Below are positions 52,976 to 62,350 of a DNA stretch of 64,000 nucleotides, one piece after another. Positions within the stretch are counted from its first letter, which is position 1. Every line of letters begins with the position of its first letter. Under the pieces are notes generated by a model. That model had not been told where the DNA came from. It did not search any database and saw nothing but the letters and a program-made list of their open reading frames with translations. This stretch comes from G958295935 sp965224235 (GTDB taxonomy: Bacteria; Chloroflexota; Dehalococcoidia; Lucifugimonadales; Lucifugimonadaceae), in assembly GCA_965224235.1 (NCBI GenBank), contig CBDCYP010000002.1:496001-560000 (forward strand). The letters are read 5' to 3'. A program made the position numbers and the translations under genes.

Positions 52976-53500
52976 AGCGCCCTCCCAAAAGGCAGTGGTG
53001 AAGCATTGAATCTACTCTTCAAAGATACGCTCCTGTCCTTCCGGCGGTCAATGCAGGGTCGGGTGGGGGCATCTCCCGCGTTCAGTCCCCGCGGCGTCTG
53101 TGCGGGGGTCGGGTACCCGGTGAAGGTTCCTTCTTCGTGCTCATCTCCTGGCGAGCCCCTTCTATTGCGCCGCGCCGATTTCCGGTGCGGAACCAGCCAC
53201 GCTGTCTGCGAATCGCGCCGCCGAGGTCCGACGGGTCAGCGACGACCCGTTGAGGTTTATGGGAAGTGATCGCATTGGCGTTTTCGGCTACTCCAGTCCC
53301 GGTATGTCGCCCTTCGCCAACCGGCATTGCATCATCCAATACCAAAAACCATACGGACTTCACCGGCCCATCGGGTGGTGGCTACCCGATGTGACGCTTC
53401 GGAGGTTCGCAGATGAACTCCCCAATAGGGGCCTATTCCCAAATATCACCGTACCGCACAATTGCCGTCTCTCGCCGAATGTTGGCAGACCGGCGCGCCG
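52976..53500. other. Intergenic region, no gene recognised
   Basis: About 525 bases. Open frames on both strands (for example minus 53082-53363) show no family, poor composition and no credible start, so I see nothing to annotate. Confidence 0.5.
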
Positions 53501-54907
53501 TCAAGGCGCGAATAGGCCGACAAACTGATCGACGGGCATGTCGTCAAGGCGTGCGGAGTCGCGGCAGGTCGCCAATATCGAGTCAGCGCGGTCTCCCTCA
53601 TACCGCGTGCGCAGATTCGATTCGAACTTGATCCAGAGAAGCGGTATCCCCTCGTCTCGCCGTCTTCGGTGGCCTGTCGGGTACTCGACGGCCACTTCTT
53701 CGGTCGCCTCGCCCCCGGCGAAAACTACCTGGACCGCATTGGCGATAGACCTTTTCTCAGGATCGAGATAATCGGCGGTATAGCGCGGATTCTCTGCGAC
53801 TTTCATACGCGCCCGAAGGGCGTCGATCCGCGGGTCGGCCGCCGCGTCATCTTCGTAGTCGTCCGCCGTCAGATTGCCCTTGATGAGCGGTACGGCGACC
53901 ATGTATTGCAGGCAGTGATCGCGATCGGCCGGGTTCCGGAGCGGGCCTTCCTTGGAGATGATCCGCATGGCCGGTTCCTGGGTGGTGATTAACACCGACT
54001 CGACCTCATCGACTCGATAGCCAACCGCCTCATGGAGTTGTATAGCCGCTTCGACCGCCGTCTGCGCGTGAAACTCGGCGGGAAAAGAGATCTTGAACAG
54101 GACGTTTTCAATCACGTAGGAGTCGAAGGGACGGGCGATCTTTACCGCGTTTCCGCCGAACCAAACGCTCTCGAAACCCCAGCCGGGCGCCGAAAGGGCC
54201 GTGTCGTATCCCATCTCCCCGCTCATCGCCATAAACGCCAATCGCAAACCCCGGCTTGTTGCGTCCCCGGCGGCCCAGGACTTTCGTGAGCCGGTGTTGG
54301 GCGCGTGGCGGTACGTGCGCAGGGTCGCTTCGAGCCAGGCGTTGGACACTGCGTTGAATATCTGCTCTCTGCCGCCGCCCAGCATCGCCGTTACGACGGC
54401 CGCGGAAGCGACTTTGACCAGCAGGACGTGATCGATTCCTACACGATTGAACGCGTTGTCGAGGGCTAGAACGCCCTGAATCTCATACGCCTTGATGGCC
54501 GCAGCGAGGACGTCCCGAACCGTAACCGGTTTCGTGTCGCCTGAACGGTTCCGGAAGTCCGCTGCGGCGAGAATGCCGCCAAAGTTGTCCGAGGGGTGCC
54601 CCCACTCGGCCGCCAGCCAAGTGTCGTTGAAGTCGAGCCATCGAATGACTGCACCAATGTCGAACGCGGCCTTTACAGGGTCCAATTCCCAGGGCGTTCC
54701 GGGCACGCGCACCCCGCCCTGCACCCGCGTTCCGGGCACATACGGGCCAAGAAGCTTCGTACATGCCGGGTAGTTCAGCGCCAACAGGGCGCAACCTATT
54801 GAATCGATCAAGCACAGCCGGGCAGTGTCGAATGCCAGATCCCCGCCAACGTCGGGACCCGACGCGTACTCGGCTATGGCCTCTACAACGGAGTCGCGCT
54901 CGGTCAT
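53501..54907 (-). CDS. prpD: MmgE/PrpD-family 2-methylcitrate dehydratase
   Basis: 468 residues. Dehydrates 2-methylcitrate in propionate degradation. PrpD signatures: IGCALLALNYPAC, VIRWLDFNDTWLAAEWGHPSDNFGGILAAAD and HVLLVKVASAAVVTAMLGGGREQIFNAVSNAWLE, then TGSRKSWAAGDATSRG. The subgroup with WGHPSD matches true PrpD rather than other MmgE proteins. It is the last gene of TauE-prpB-prpC-prpD on the minus strand, 72 bases after prpC. Confidence 0.92.
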   Translation of the reverse strand: MTERDSVVEAIAEYASGPDVGGDLAFDTARLCLIDSIGCALLALNYPACTKLLGPYVPGTRVQGGVRVPGTPWELDPVKAAFDIGAVIRWLDFNDTWLAAEWGHPSDNFGGILAAADFRNRSGDTKPVTVRDVLAAAIKAYEIQGVLALDNAFNRVGIDHVLLVKVASAAVVTAMLGGGREQIFNAVSNAWLEATLRTYRHAPNTGSRKSWAAGDATSRGLRLAFMAMSGEMGYDTALSAPGWGFESVWFGGNAVKIARPFDSYVIENVLFKISFPAEFHAQTAVEAAIQLHEAVGYRVDEVESVLITTQEPAMRIISKEGPLRNPADRDHCLQYMVAVPLIKGNLTADDYEDDAAADPRIDALRARMKVAENPRYTADYLDPEKRSIANAVQVVFAGGEATEEVAVEYPTGHRRRRDEGIPLLWIKFESNLRTRYEGDRADSILATCRDSARLDDMPVDQFVGLFAP

Positions 54908-54979
54908 CGGTTCTGCCGACCGTACTGCGCGTATTTCAGTCGCCTGTGTTTCAACTCGGGAGGGGTGTTCACGTTGTCG

Positions 54980-56101
54980 TTACGGCCGGGAATCCAGTGG
55001 CGTCCACGCCCGCGGTTCCGGTCCTGTGTACTCAGCAAGTGGGCGGATTAGTCGATTGTCATTGCGTTGTTCGATGATGTGAGCCGCCCACCCTGCAGTG
55101 CGTGCGATCACAAAAACCGGAGTGAACATCGCAGTCGGGACGCCGCAATAGTGATAGACCGATGCCGAATAGAAATCGAGGTTCGGGAACAGGCCCTTCT
55201 CATCGCGAATCACCTGCTCGATTCGTTCGGAAACTTCGAACAAAGTACTGTCGCCGGACTTCGTCCCCAGCAGACGCGACGCCTCCTTCACGTAATCTGA
55301 GCGCGGGTCGCCGGTCTTGTAGACCCGGTGGCCGAATCCCATGATCAGGCGACGGGCGGCCAGCATCTGCCTGACCGACTTCTCGGCTTCACCAGCCGAG
55401 TCGAAGCGCGATATCAGTTCCATCGCCGCCTCGTTGGCCCCTCCGTGAAGCGGTCCTCTCAGCGCGCCGATGGCGGCCGTGATGGCTGAGTAGAAATCGG
55501 CCTGTGTGCTCGTTACGACTCTGGCCGCAAACGTAGACGCGTTGAATTCGTGCTCGGCGTAAAGGACAAGCGACATGTCAAGCGCTTGCCGCCTGTCGTC
55601 GTCTGGCTCGGAATCCGTCAACAGCCGCAGGAAGTGACCGGCGACAGAGTCATCATCGGCGTCTGTATCAATCCTCTCGCCGCGCTGATGGAACCTGTAC
55701 CAGTAGAGAAGCATGCTCCCGAAAGAGGCCATCAATCTGTCGGCGATACCTGCCGCCGTTCGTCCGTCATTCCCCTCCGGCTCGACGACTCCGAGAAACG
55801 ACGCTCCCGTTCTCATGACATCCATGGGATGCGTCGTGCCCGGGATCAGCTCCAACGTCGTCTTGAGGTCGTCAGGCAAGTGCCGCATGCCTGCCAGTTT
55901 CCTTCGATAGGCGGCCAACTGCGTCCGGTTGGGCAGGCGGTTGTAGATGAGCAGGTACGCGACCTCTTCGAAAGAGGCATGCCTGGCGAGATCGTTAATC
56001 GAATAACCGCGGTACGTGAGCCCGGCTCTCTCATGACCGACCGTGGCGATGGCCGATCGGCCGGCAATAATCCCTGCCAGGCCCTCTGCTGAGGTCGTCA
56101 T
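54980..56101 (-). CDS. prpC: 2-Methylcitrate synthase / citrate synthase
   Basis: 373 residues. Condenses propionyl-CoA (or acetyl-CoA) with oxaloacetate. The active-site His regions are LRGPLHGGANEAAMELI and MGFGHRVYKTGDPRSDYVKEA; the catalytic Asp is in FPNLDFYSASVYHYCG. The short length and N-terminus (TVGHERAGLTYRGYSINDLA) fit the type II/methylcitrate group. Its start overlaps the end of prpB by four bases. Context favours the methylcitrate role. Confidence 0.93.
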   Translation of the reverse strand: MTTSAEGLAGIIAGRSAIATVGHERAGLTYRGYSINDLARHASFEEVAYLLIYNRLPNRTQLAAYRRKLAGMRHLPDDLKTTLELIPGTTHPMDVMRTGASFLGVVEPEGNDGRTAAGIADRLMASFGSMLLYWYRFHQRGERIDTDADDDSVAGHFLRLLTDSEPDDDRRQALDMSLVLYAEHEFNASTFAARVVTSTQADFYSAITAAIGALRGPLHGGANEAAMELISRFDSAGEAEKSVRQMLAARRLIMGFGHRVYKTGDPRSDYVKEASRLLGTKSGDSTLFEVSERIEQVIRDEKGLFPNLDFYSASVYHYCGVPTAMFTPVFVIARTAGWAAHIIEQRNDNRLIRPLAEYTGPEPRAWTPLDSRP

Positions 56102-56988
56102 GTAACTTTCTCCTCGCCGGAAGCGAACAATTCGTCCAGCTTGCGTTCGAACTCGTGGTATCCAATGTATTCGTAAAGTTCTTCCCGAGTCTGCATCCTG
56201 TCGACCACCCCGCGTTGCGTGCCGCGGGAGCGGATCTCACGATAGACCGCCAGCGCGGCGGCGTTCATCGCCCTGAACGCAGAAAGCGGGTACAAGGCAA
56301 TCGCCACTCCGGCGTCGCCGAGCTCCGTGACGGTGAATGGTGGCGTCTTACCGAACTCGGTCAGGTTCGCCAGTACGGGAACGTCGACCGCCGACGCGAA
56401 ACGAGCGTAGTCGTCCAGGGTCTCGACGGCCTCGGCGAAAATCATGTCTGCGCCCGCCGCCCGGTAGGCTTCGGCACGCTCAATAGCGGCGGCCAGACCC
56501 TCAGCGGCGACAGCGTCCGTACGCGCCATCACGACGAATTCGGCGTATGGCCGCGCGTCCACGGCCGCCTTGATACGGTCGCACATCTCCGACACCGGCA
56601 CGAGTTGCTTTCCGGGCCGATGCCCACACCGCTTTGCCTGGACCTGATCCTCAATATGTATGCCCGCAGCCCCGGCGCGGGACAACTCCCGTACAGTGCG
56701 GGCAATCATGAAGGCCGCACCCCATCCGGTGTCGGCATCCACCAGGATCGGAAGATCAACCGCCCCGGATATGCGCCGGACATCCTCCGCCACGTTATCG
56801 AGGGTTGTAATCCCCAGGTCCGGCAGTCCGTAGGATGCGGTCGCAACTCCGCTGCCGGAAAGATAGATCGCCCGAAACCCCGCCGCGGCGGCCAAGATCG
56901 CCGAATAGGCATTTACGGCGCCCGCGACCTGGAGCGGCCTCTCCGCATCCAAAGCGGCCCAAAATTTACTTCCCCGGGATGCAGTCAT
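56098..56988 (-). CDS. prpB: 2-Methylisocitrate lyase
   Basis: 296 residues of the isocitrate lyase / PEP mutase superfamily. It cleaves 2-methylisocitrate to pyruvate and succinate. The catalytic loop is QAKRCGHRPGKQL. Metal-binding acidic residues are in LVDADTGWGAAF and HIEDQVQ. ATG 56988 is chosen over the TTG two codons upstream. First of the three methylcitrate genes; the TauE/SafE gene ends 31 bases before it. Confidence 0.94.
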   Translation of the reverse strand: MTASRGSKFWAALDAERPLQVAGAVNAYSAILAAAAGFRAIYLSGSGVATASYGLPDLGITTLDNVAEDVRRISGAVDLPILVDADTGWGAAFMIARTVRELSRAGAAGIHIEDQVQAKRCGHRPGKQLVPVSEMCDRIKAAVDARPYAEFVVMARTDAVAAEGLAAAIERAEAYRAAGADMIFAEAVETLDDYARFASAVDVPVLANLTEFGKTPPFTVTELGDAGVAIALYPLSAFRAMNAAALAVYREIRSRGTQRGVVDRMQTREELYEYIGYHEFERKLDELFASGEEKVT

Positions 56989-57019
56989 TACCAATTCGCG
57001 ATGTGCGCGGCGGCGTGCG

Positions 57020-57832
57020 TCAACCGAGCATCTCCGATATCCCCTGGACCAATGTTATCGGGACTAGCGCCAGCAATATGACGCCGATCATCAGCCGCAA
57101 ACGAGCAGGAGAAATTGCTCCCGTGAATCGGGCGCCGAGGAAAAAGCAGACGGATGCCGCTCCACCCATAACGCCCAGCAACGGCCAGGAGATGTTGCCG
57201 TTGATCAGGTGGCCACCGAAGCCGGAAAGGCCGATGAGAACTCCGATTGCCGTGTTCGTGCCGACCGCTTGTCCCGGAGAAAGTTTCATAAGATTCATCA
57301 GCGCCGGCATTCGCAACATCGCCAGAAGCAGGCCGACGGCCCCGCCAAGCAGACCAATCATCAATCCGATTGTGCCGTCTCGCGCCAACCTAAAGTAGCG
57401 CCTGTTGCCTTGCACATCCTCTGATGTTCCTGACTCGGCGCCCGCCGCACCGTTACTCGATACTGCGTTGACGATGAGATTGAACGCAGACCAGAAAATC
57501 AGCGCTGACACGCAGATCAACAATATCCATGCGGGAAAGGTATCGGCGAACGCTCCACCAATGAATGCCCCGGTGACCCCCGGCAGACCCATCAGGAACA
57601 CGATACGGAACATCACCCTGCCCGAACGCACGTGTTCCCAGCTTCCGGCCAGCGACCCGAAGAGGCCAACGCCGAGATTGGTCCCCGCCGCAACGAATGG
57701 ATCGATGCCGAGAAACAACATTACCGGCAGCCGCATTGTGCCGAGCGCCAGACCGGACATTCCTCCGATCAGGCCGGACACGGCAGAAACCGACGCCAGA
57801 ATCACGTATTCAGGGAGAGTGACGTCGACCAC
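57020..57832 (-). CDS. TauE/SafE-family membrane transporter
   Basis: 270 residues with about eight hydrophobic segments in two repeats, each with a glycine-rich motif (LIGGMSGLALGTMRLPVML; LLGGAVGLLLAMLRMPALM). The family includes exporters of sulfite or sulfoacetate and anion permeases. GTG 57832 has GGGG seven bases upstream. It sits just ahead of prpB, so carriage of an organic acid linked to the methylcitrate genes is possible. Confidence 0.85.
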   Translation of the reverse strand: MVDVTLPEYVILASVSAVSGLIGGMSGLALGTMRLPVMLFLGIDPFVAAGTNLGVGLFGSLAGSWEHVRSGRVMFRIVFLMGLPGVTGAFIGGAFADTFPAWILLICVSALIFWSAFNLIVNAVSSNGAAGAESGTSEDVQGNRRYFRLARDGTIGLMIGLLGGAVGLLLAMLRMPALMNLMKLSPGQAVGTNTAIGVLIGLSGFGGHLINGNISWPLLGVMGGAASVCFFLGARFTGAISPARLRLMIGVILLALVPITLVQGISEMLG

Positions 57833-58039
57833 GACCTGTCCCCTACGACGTCAATTCCGGCGGAGATTTGAGCGCCGCCCACCGGGCGGTGTCTGACGAA
57901 GCGACCATGCAGGCGATATTGGGTAGACGGGCGGCTGTCATGACATTTGCCAAGGCAGATGCGGACTGAAACGCAATAGACCGCCCGCCCCTACAGGCGC
58001 AGGGGCAGGACTCCGAACCTTCGCTGGAGCAAGGGGGAG

Positions 58040-58936
58040 TCACACCAGCCCCTGTTCATCGAGCATCCGGTCGACTTCGTACAACTGCAAATCATCGGGT
58101 TCAAGGCTCGGGTGACGCGCGTAGGCTGATTCCATGCTGGTCACGCCTCGCTTGGCCATGATGTATTTGTAGATCGTGTTAGAAAGCCCGAGTCCCTGGG
58201 CCAACGTGCGAATCAATGGCGCATGGCGGTGAAATTCGGTTTCTGCCGCCTTTTCGCTCCCGTCTTGCCACAGATTCCATAGGCGGACCCACACGTCCGG
58301 CATGGTGCAGCCGGGCATCGTGCCGACCGATCCACGTCGAAGCTCTTCGAGGAAAAACGCGCCTCCGGCGCCGCCGAACAGGATGAGCCCTGAATCGCCG
58401 CGCAGGCGCGCAGCCTCAGCAGTGCGCGGGGCCGTGGGCGGCGTCTCGACCTTGATGTAGCACAGGTTTTCGTGGCGATTCGCACACTGCGCCGCCATCG
58501 CCGGGGGTACCTGTGCTGTACTTTGGTCCTGCAAGAATACCGGTATCGACACCGCCTCACCGATGCGCCCGAAGTATTCGACTACCTCTGACGCGACGGT
58601 CGGAACGTAGGTCGGCGGGCGGATCATCAGTGCGTCGGCGCCCAACTCTTCTGCCTGTTTAGACAGGTGAATCGCCGCATCGGTTCCCTCGGCGCCGGTG
58701 TTCATCACCACCTTCGCCCTGCCGTTTGTGGTCTTCACCACGGCCTTCAGAACCTCGTCGCGTTCCGGGCCGGTGAGTTTGTAGACCTCGCTGGCCATTG
58801 CGATGCCCATGCCGTGGACGCCCGAATCGATGAACCATTCGACCTCGCGCTGGAGGTCCTCGAAATCGATAGTGGAGTCCTTCCGAAACGGTGTGGATAG
58901 GATCGGAAAGACACCGGTCATACTGCGATCTGGCAT
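58040..58936 (-). CDS. DapA-family aldolase/lyase
   Basis: 298 residues, TIM barrel of the dihydrodipicolinate synthase family. MTGVFPILSTPFRKDSTIDFEDLQREV is the usual start. The Schiff-base Lys is present in LCYIKVETPP. The catalytic Tyr position in VFLQDQST is not Tyr and the Thr-Thr motif is replaced by MASE, so it is not lysine-biosynthetic DapA. ATG 58936 has GAGG eight bases upstream; a GTG nine codons earlier is open. Probably a 2-oxoacid aldolase or lyase of a catabolic pathway. Confidence 0.87.
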   Translation of the reverse strand: MPDRSMTGVFPILSTPFRKDSTIDFEDLQREVEWFIDSGVHGMGIAMASEVYKLTGPERDEVLKAVVKTTNGRAKVVMNTGAEGTDAAIHLSKQAEELGADALMIRPPTYVPTVASEVVEYFGRIGEAVSIPVFLQDQSTAQVPPAMAAQCANRHENLCYIKVETPPTAPRTAEAARLRGDSGLILFGGAGGAFFLEELRRGSVGTMPGCTMPDVWVRLWNLWQDGSEKAAETEFHRHAPLIRTLAQGLGLSNTIYKYIMAKRGVTSMESAYARHPSLEPDDLQLYEVDRMLDEQGLV

Positions 58937-59054
58937 TGGGCAGTCCTCGCTTATTTCAGTCACCCGGGGTCAACAAAGCGTAATGGACGGGTGAGGATCA
59001 GGCGCCGGGATTCTACAGGACAGCAGGTAACGCACGACCCCGGCGCGGTTTCGG

Positions 59055-60263
59055 CTAATTTATAAGGTCGGGCACTACGGCCAACAAAACGCCTGCGACC
59101 GTTGCGGTGCCTATGACGCCGGCTACGTTGGGGCCCATGGCGTGCATGAGCAGGAAGTTCGACTTGTCTTCCCGCTGCGCCATTTCCTGGACCACGCGCG
59201 CCGCCATCGGAACAGCCGAAACCCCCGCGGCCCCGATCATCGGGTTTATTGGGTCTTTGGACACCAAATTCATGAGTTTGGCCAGCAGAATGCCGGTCGC
59301 AGTCGCGGTGACGAACGCAAAGAGTCCCAGAAGGAAAATCGCAATCGTTTCCGGCTTAAGGAACACCGCAGCCGGCATCGTCGCGCCGACTGCCAGACCG
59401 AGGAGAATAATGACTATGTTCATGAGCTCGTTCTGCGCCGTGTTGGACAACCGCTCGACCACACCGGATTCCTTCAGAAGGTTCCCGAACATCATGATGG
59501 CGATGAGCGGAGACGCCTTCGGCACCAATACGCTGACCACTATCGCCGTGACTATCGGGAACAGGATCTTGGTGCGCCTCGATACCGGTCTGTACGAGTA
59601 GGGCATCTTGATCCCGCGCTCTGCCTTGGTTGTCAAAAGCCTGATGATCGGCGGCTGAATTATGGGTACCAACGCCATGTACGAGTACGCCGCAACCGCG
59701 GTGGCGCCAACGACGTCACGAACGCCTCCCGGACCAAAGGCGGACTCGCCAAGCTCTTTCATTCGGGTCGCGATGAAGATCGTCGTCGGTCCGTCCGCCC
59801 CGCCGATAATCCCGATCGAGGCCGCCTCGAACAGCCCGAAATCGAACAACGTCGTCATACCGAGCAAAAGGGCGCCGATAAGCGCAAAAAATACGCCGGC
59901 CTGAGCTCCCGCGCCCAGCAACAGCGTCTTCGGGTTCGAGAGCATCGGTTCAAAGTCGGTCAACGCGCCAAGTCCAAGAAATACGAGCAGCGGCAATATG
60001 TCGGTCGTAAGGCCAAAGTCCTGGAATACGCGAATGAAGCCCATCGGTTCACCATCGCCGCCCGGCCTGATCAATTCGCCAAGCGGCAGGTTTGCGAGAA
60101 GAATTCCCGACGCGATGGGAACAAGCAGCAGAGGTTCCTTACGCTTGGCGATGCCGATGTAGAGCAGTCCTGCCGCGATAGCCCACATTGCGACGATTCG
60201 AGGGTCTGCCCCGATCGCCGTGATGCCTTCCCAAACGGCGCTGAGTCCGCTAGCAGTGTCCAA
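59055..60263 (-). CDS. oadB: Sodium-pumping decarboxylase beta subunit (OadB/GcdB family)
   Basis: 402 residues with about ten hydrophobic segments. The beta subunit decarboxylates carboxybiotin and moves sodium across the membrane. Hallmarks are ASIGIIGGADGPTTIFIATRM and GATAVAAYSYMALVPIIQPPI, with NPMIGAAGVSAVPMAARVVQ near the C-terminus. It lies 9 bases after the biotin carrier. No carboxyltransferase alpha subunit lies in the window. Confidence 0.93.
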   Translation of the reverse strand: MDTASGLSAVWEGITAIGADPRIVAMWAIAAGLLYIGIAKRKEPLLLVPIASGILLANLPLGELIRPGGDGEPMGFIRVFQDFGLTTDILPLLVFLGLGALTDFEPMLSNPKTLLLGAGAQAGVFFALIGALLLGMTTLFDFGLFEAASIGIIGGADGPTTIFIATRMKELGESAFGPGGVRDVVGATAVAAYSYMALVPIIQPPIIRLLTTKAERGIKMPYSYRPVSRRTKILFPIVTAIVVSVLVPKASPLIAIMMFGNLLKESGVVERLSNTAQNELMNIVIILLGLAVGATMPAAVFLKPETIAIFLLGLFAFVTATATGILLAKLMNLVSKDPINPMIGAAGVSAVPMAARVVQEMAQREDKSNFLLMHAMGPNVAGVIGTATVAGVLLAVVPDLIN

Positions 60264-60272
60264 CGTGACCCG

Positions 60273-60719
60273 TTACTCCAGTTCCACGAGCGTCTGTCCG
60301 TGCTGGACAGCGTCCCCCGCCTGAACATGCACGGCGCGAACCATGCCGTCTTGCGGCGCAGCGATGGTCTGTTCCATCTTCATCGACTCGATAATTAGTA
60401 CAGGCTGCCCGCTCTCCACGCGCTCGCCCGGATTCACGTTTACCGAAACTACGCGGCCGGGCATCACGGCCCTTATCATGCCCTCGCCGGGTTGGTTCGA
60501 AACGGACGGACGCGGGGCCGCAGGTCTGGCCGGTGCGGCGCGCGCGGTTGCCGCGGGCCTCTCGCGCGGGGATTCACTGCGGCGTTCGCTGGCCCCCGGG
60601 AGCTCAACTTCGTAATCAACCCCGTCCACCGTAACCGTAACCGGGAACGCCGAGAGATCGCCGACCTCAACGGAGTACGGTGTTCCCCTTATCGTGATGC
60701 GATACCGCTTTGGACTCAT
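60273..60719 (-). CDS. Biotin carboxyl carrier subunit of the sodium-pumping decarboxylase
   Basis: 148 residues. An N-terminal small beta domain (KRYRITIRGTPYSVEVGDL) is joined by an Ala/Pro/Arg-rich linker (about 43-78) to a biotinyl domain with ESMKMEQ, where Lys114 carries biotin, and the hinge glycines NPGERVESGQPVLIIE. ATG 60719 overlaps the preceding gene (ATGA). It carries CO2 to the OadB-type subunit. Confidence 0.92.
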   Translation of the reverse strand: MSPKRYRITIRGTPYSVEVGDLSAFPVTVTVDGVDYEVELPGASERRSESPRERPAATARAAPARPAAPRPSVSNQPGEGMIRAVMPGRVVSVNVNPGERVESGQPVLIIESMKMEQTIAAPQDGMVRAVHVQAGDAVQHGQTLVELE

Positions 60720-61072
60720 GGCCTGCGTCCCCGCCCGACCGTCCGGGCGTCCATCTCTCTGAACCGGCCTGATTGCATCCACGAACCGGTTGCGCCAGAC
60801 CGTACCGGAGCAACCGCCGGCGCAGCGGTTTCCGCCTCGGCCATCGCGATGGCCGAGGCGATGACCGCAACAATCTCTGATGGGATATCGGCGCTAACGA
60901 CCTCTGACGGCGCTGGAGATACAGATTGTGGCTCAGGCTCGGACTTCGCAGCGTCCCTCGCGGCCATCAGGGTCTCGACTTTGTTGAGGATCACGATAAC
61001 GATGGCCAACAAAATTAGGACTACGAATACGGTCCCCAGCCCGATACCGCTGACAACCAGGCCGTCCTGCAG
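60716..61072 (-). CDS. OadG-like small membrane subunit; start codon uncertain
   Basis: About 118 residues if begun at CTG 61072. A single membrane span (LVVSGIGLGTVFVVLILLAIVIVILNKVE) is followed by an acidic, Ala/Pro/Ser-rich tail, the layout of OadG, which anchors the alpha and beta subunits. No ATG, GTG or TTG exists in this frame between the upstream stop and TTG 61015/61012, which would cut the span in half. CTG at 61072, or another rare start, is therefore inferred. It overlaps the biotin carrier gene by four bases. Confidence 0.7.
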   Translation of the reverse strand: MQDGLVVSGIGLGTVFVVLILLAIVIVILNKVETLMAARDAAKSEPEPQSVSPAPSEVVSADIPSEIVAVIASAIAMAEAETAAPAVAPVRSGATGSWMQSGRFREMDARTVGRGRRP

Positions 61073-61240
61073 GGTTTCCCAATCAAACGTGGCGACTACT
61101 CCCGTGAAGGAATGAAAGTGTCAGAGCAATAAGCGGGGCGTCAAAATACCCCCTCGCAGCGGCAAATGATACCATCGGGCCCCGCGAACCAATCCACGGC
61201 GGCGATTAACCGCGGATAGTGGACCGGGTCATTTCGCCGC

Positions 61241-62332
61241 CTATTCATCTATGGTCTCGATGGCGGCTAGTTCCGCTCTGCCTTCAACGTCCATCTGCAA
61301 TGTCTGGAGGTGTTTGCCCACGACCGGCCTTGCCACACGAACGTCGTACGCCTGTCCCCGTAAGTTGAACGAAAACGATTGCGCCGGAGACGCGTCTTCC
61401 AGCGGTGTTCGGGTCAACCTGCGCCATTGTTCCCGGGCCGCGACCTGCGCCGCCCCCACTTCGATTCTTTCGAACCTGATAGTTGCGCCCGGCTGGGCCT
61501 GGGCGAGCTTTGGGATATCGACGCTCGCGACAGTTCCGATCTTCGGGTACCCGCCCGTAGTTTGGCGGTCGGCCAGCAGAATTATCGGCTTCCGGTCGCC
61601 CGGTACCTGTATGGAGCCGAAAACTACAGCATCGGACACAATGTCGTATCGGCCGTCCACGGCGGCGATCTCCGGCCCGTCGAGTCGCACGCCCTGCCTG
61701 TCCGAACGTTCTGTGACGGTGTATGCCGAGCCGTAGAACGTCCCAACCCCGGCCGCCGTGAATCCGTCCTCCTGCGGGCCCGGTACGGCGCGCACGGTGA
61801 TGGGAGACTCGATCCTGGGCACAAGGTCCATGGGCACGCGCCAATGGACCCGTTCGTCCGATGACGGACCTACCGGTAGTTCGTCTCCGCATTTGAGCGG
61901 TCCCCCGTCGAGCCCGCCTATACCGGACGCTACGTGAGTCGACCGCGAGCCCAGTACCGGCGCCGACGCGACTCCACCGGCCGCGCACAGGTATGCCCTG
62001 AGCCCATTGACCGGGCCGCCAAACGACAGCCTGGCAGCGGCCGGCGCCAAAAACGATTCCCACATTGGGGCCGGGGTGCCGTCGATCGTGGCCGATAGGT
62101 CGGCGCCGGTGACGGCTACAAATACGTCCTCGTCGAAAACGAACTCTGCGCCGCCAAGAGTCACTTCGACGGCCGCTAAATCCGGCTCGTTGCCCACGAG
62201 CCTGTTGCCGAGAAAGAGCGAATCAGGATCCATCGCCCCGCTGACGGATACGCCGAACTTCTGAAAACCGCGCCTACCACCGTCCTGAATCAGGGACAGT
62301 ACCCCGGGGGAGATGACTCTGATACCTGCCAT
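61241..62332 (-). CDS. pxpC: 5-Oxoprolinase subunit C (KipA / allophanate hydrolase-like)
   Basis: 363 residues. One of three subunits of the bacterial ATP-dependent 5-oxoprolinase. MAGIRVISPGVLSLIQDGGRRGFQKFGVSVSGAMDPDSLFLGNRLVGN is the standard N-terminus, and QTTGGYPKIGTVASVDIPKLAQ is the conserved late motif. It lies 18 bases after pxpB. Many databases name this family biotin-dependent carboxyltransferase, but the PxpABC context decides. Confidence 0.93.
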   Translation of the reverse strand: MAGIRVISPGVLSLIQDGGRRGFQKFGVSVSGAMDPDSLFLGNRLVGNEPDLAAVEVTLGGAEFVFDEDVFVAVTGADLSATIDGTPAPMWESFLAPAAARLSFGGPVNGLRAYLCAAGGVASAPVLGSRSTHVASGIGGLDGGPLKCGDELPVGPSSDERVHWRVPMDLVPRIESPITVRAVPGPQEDGFTAAGVGTFYGSAYTVTERSDRQGVRLDGPEIAAVDGRYDIVSDAVVFGSIQVPGDRKPIILLADRQTTGGYPKIGTVASVDIPKLAQAQPGATIRFERIEVGAAQVAAREQWRRLTRTPLEDASPAQSFSFNLRGQAYDVRVARPVVGKHLQTLQMDVEGRAELAAIETIDE

Positions 62333-62350
62333 TGTCAGTCCTGACCGGTT

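Noticed and set aside
59142..60398. 418-codon open frame on the plus strand
   Set aside because: Antisense to oadB; very rich in Arg and His and without any family pattern.
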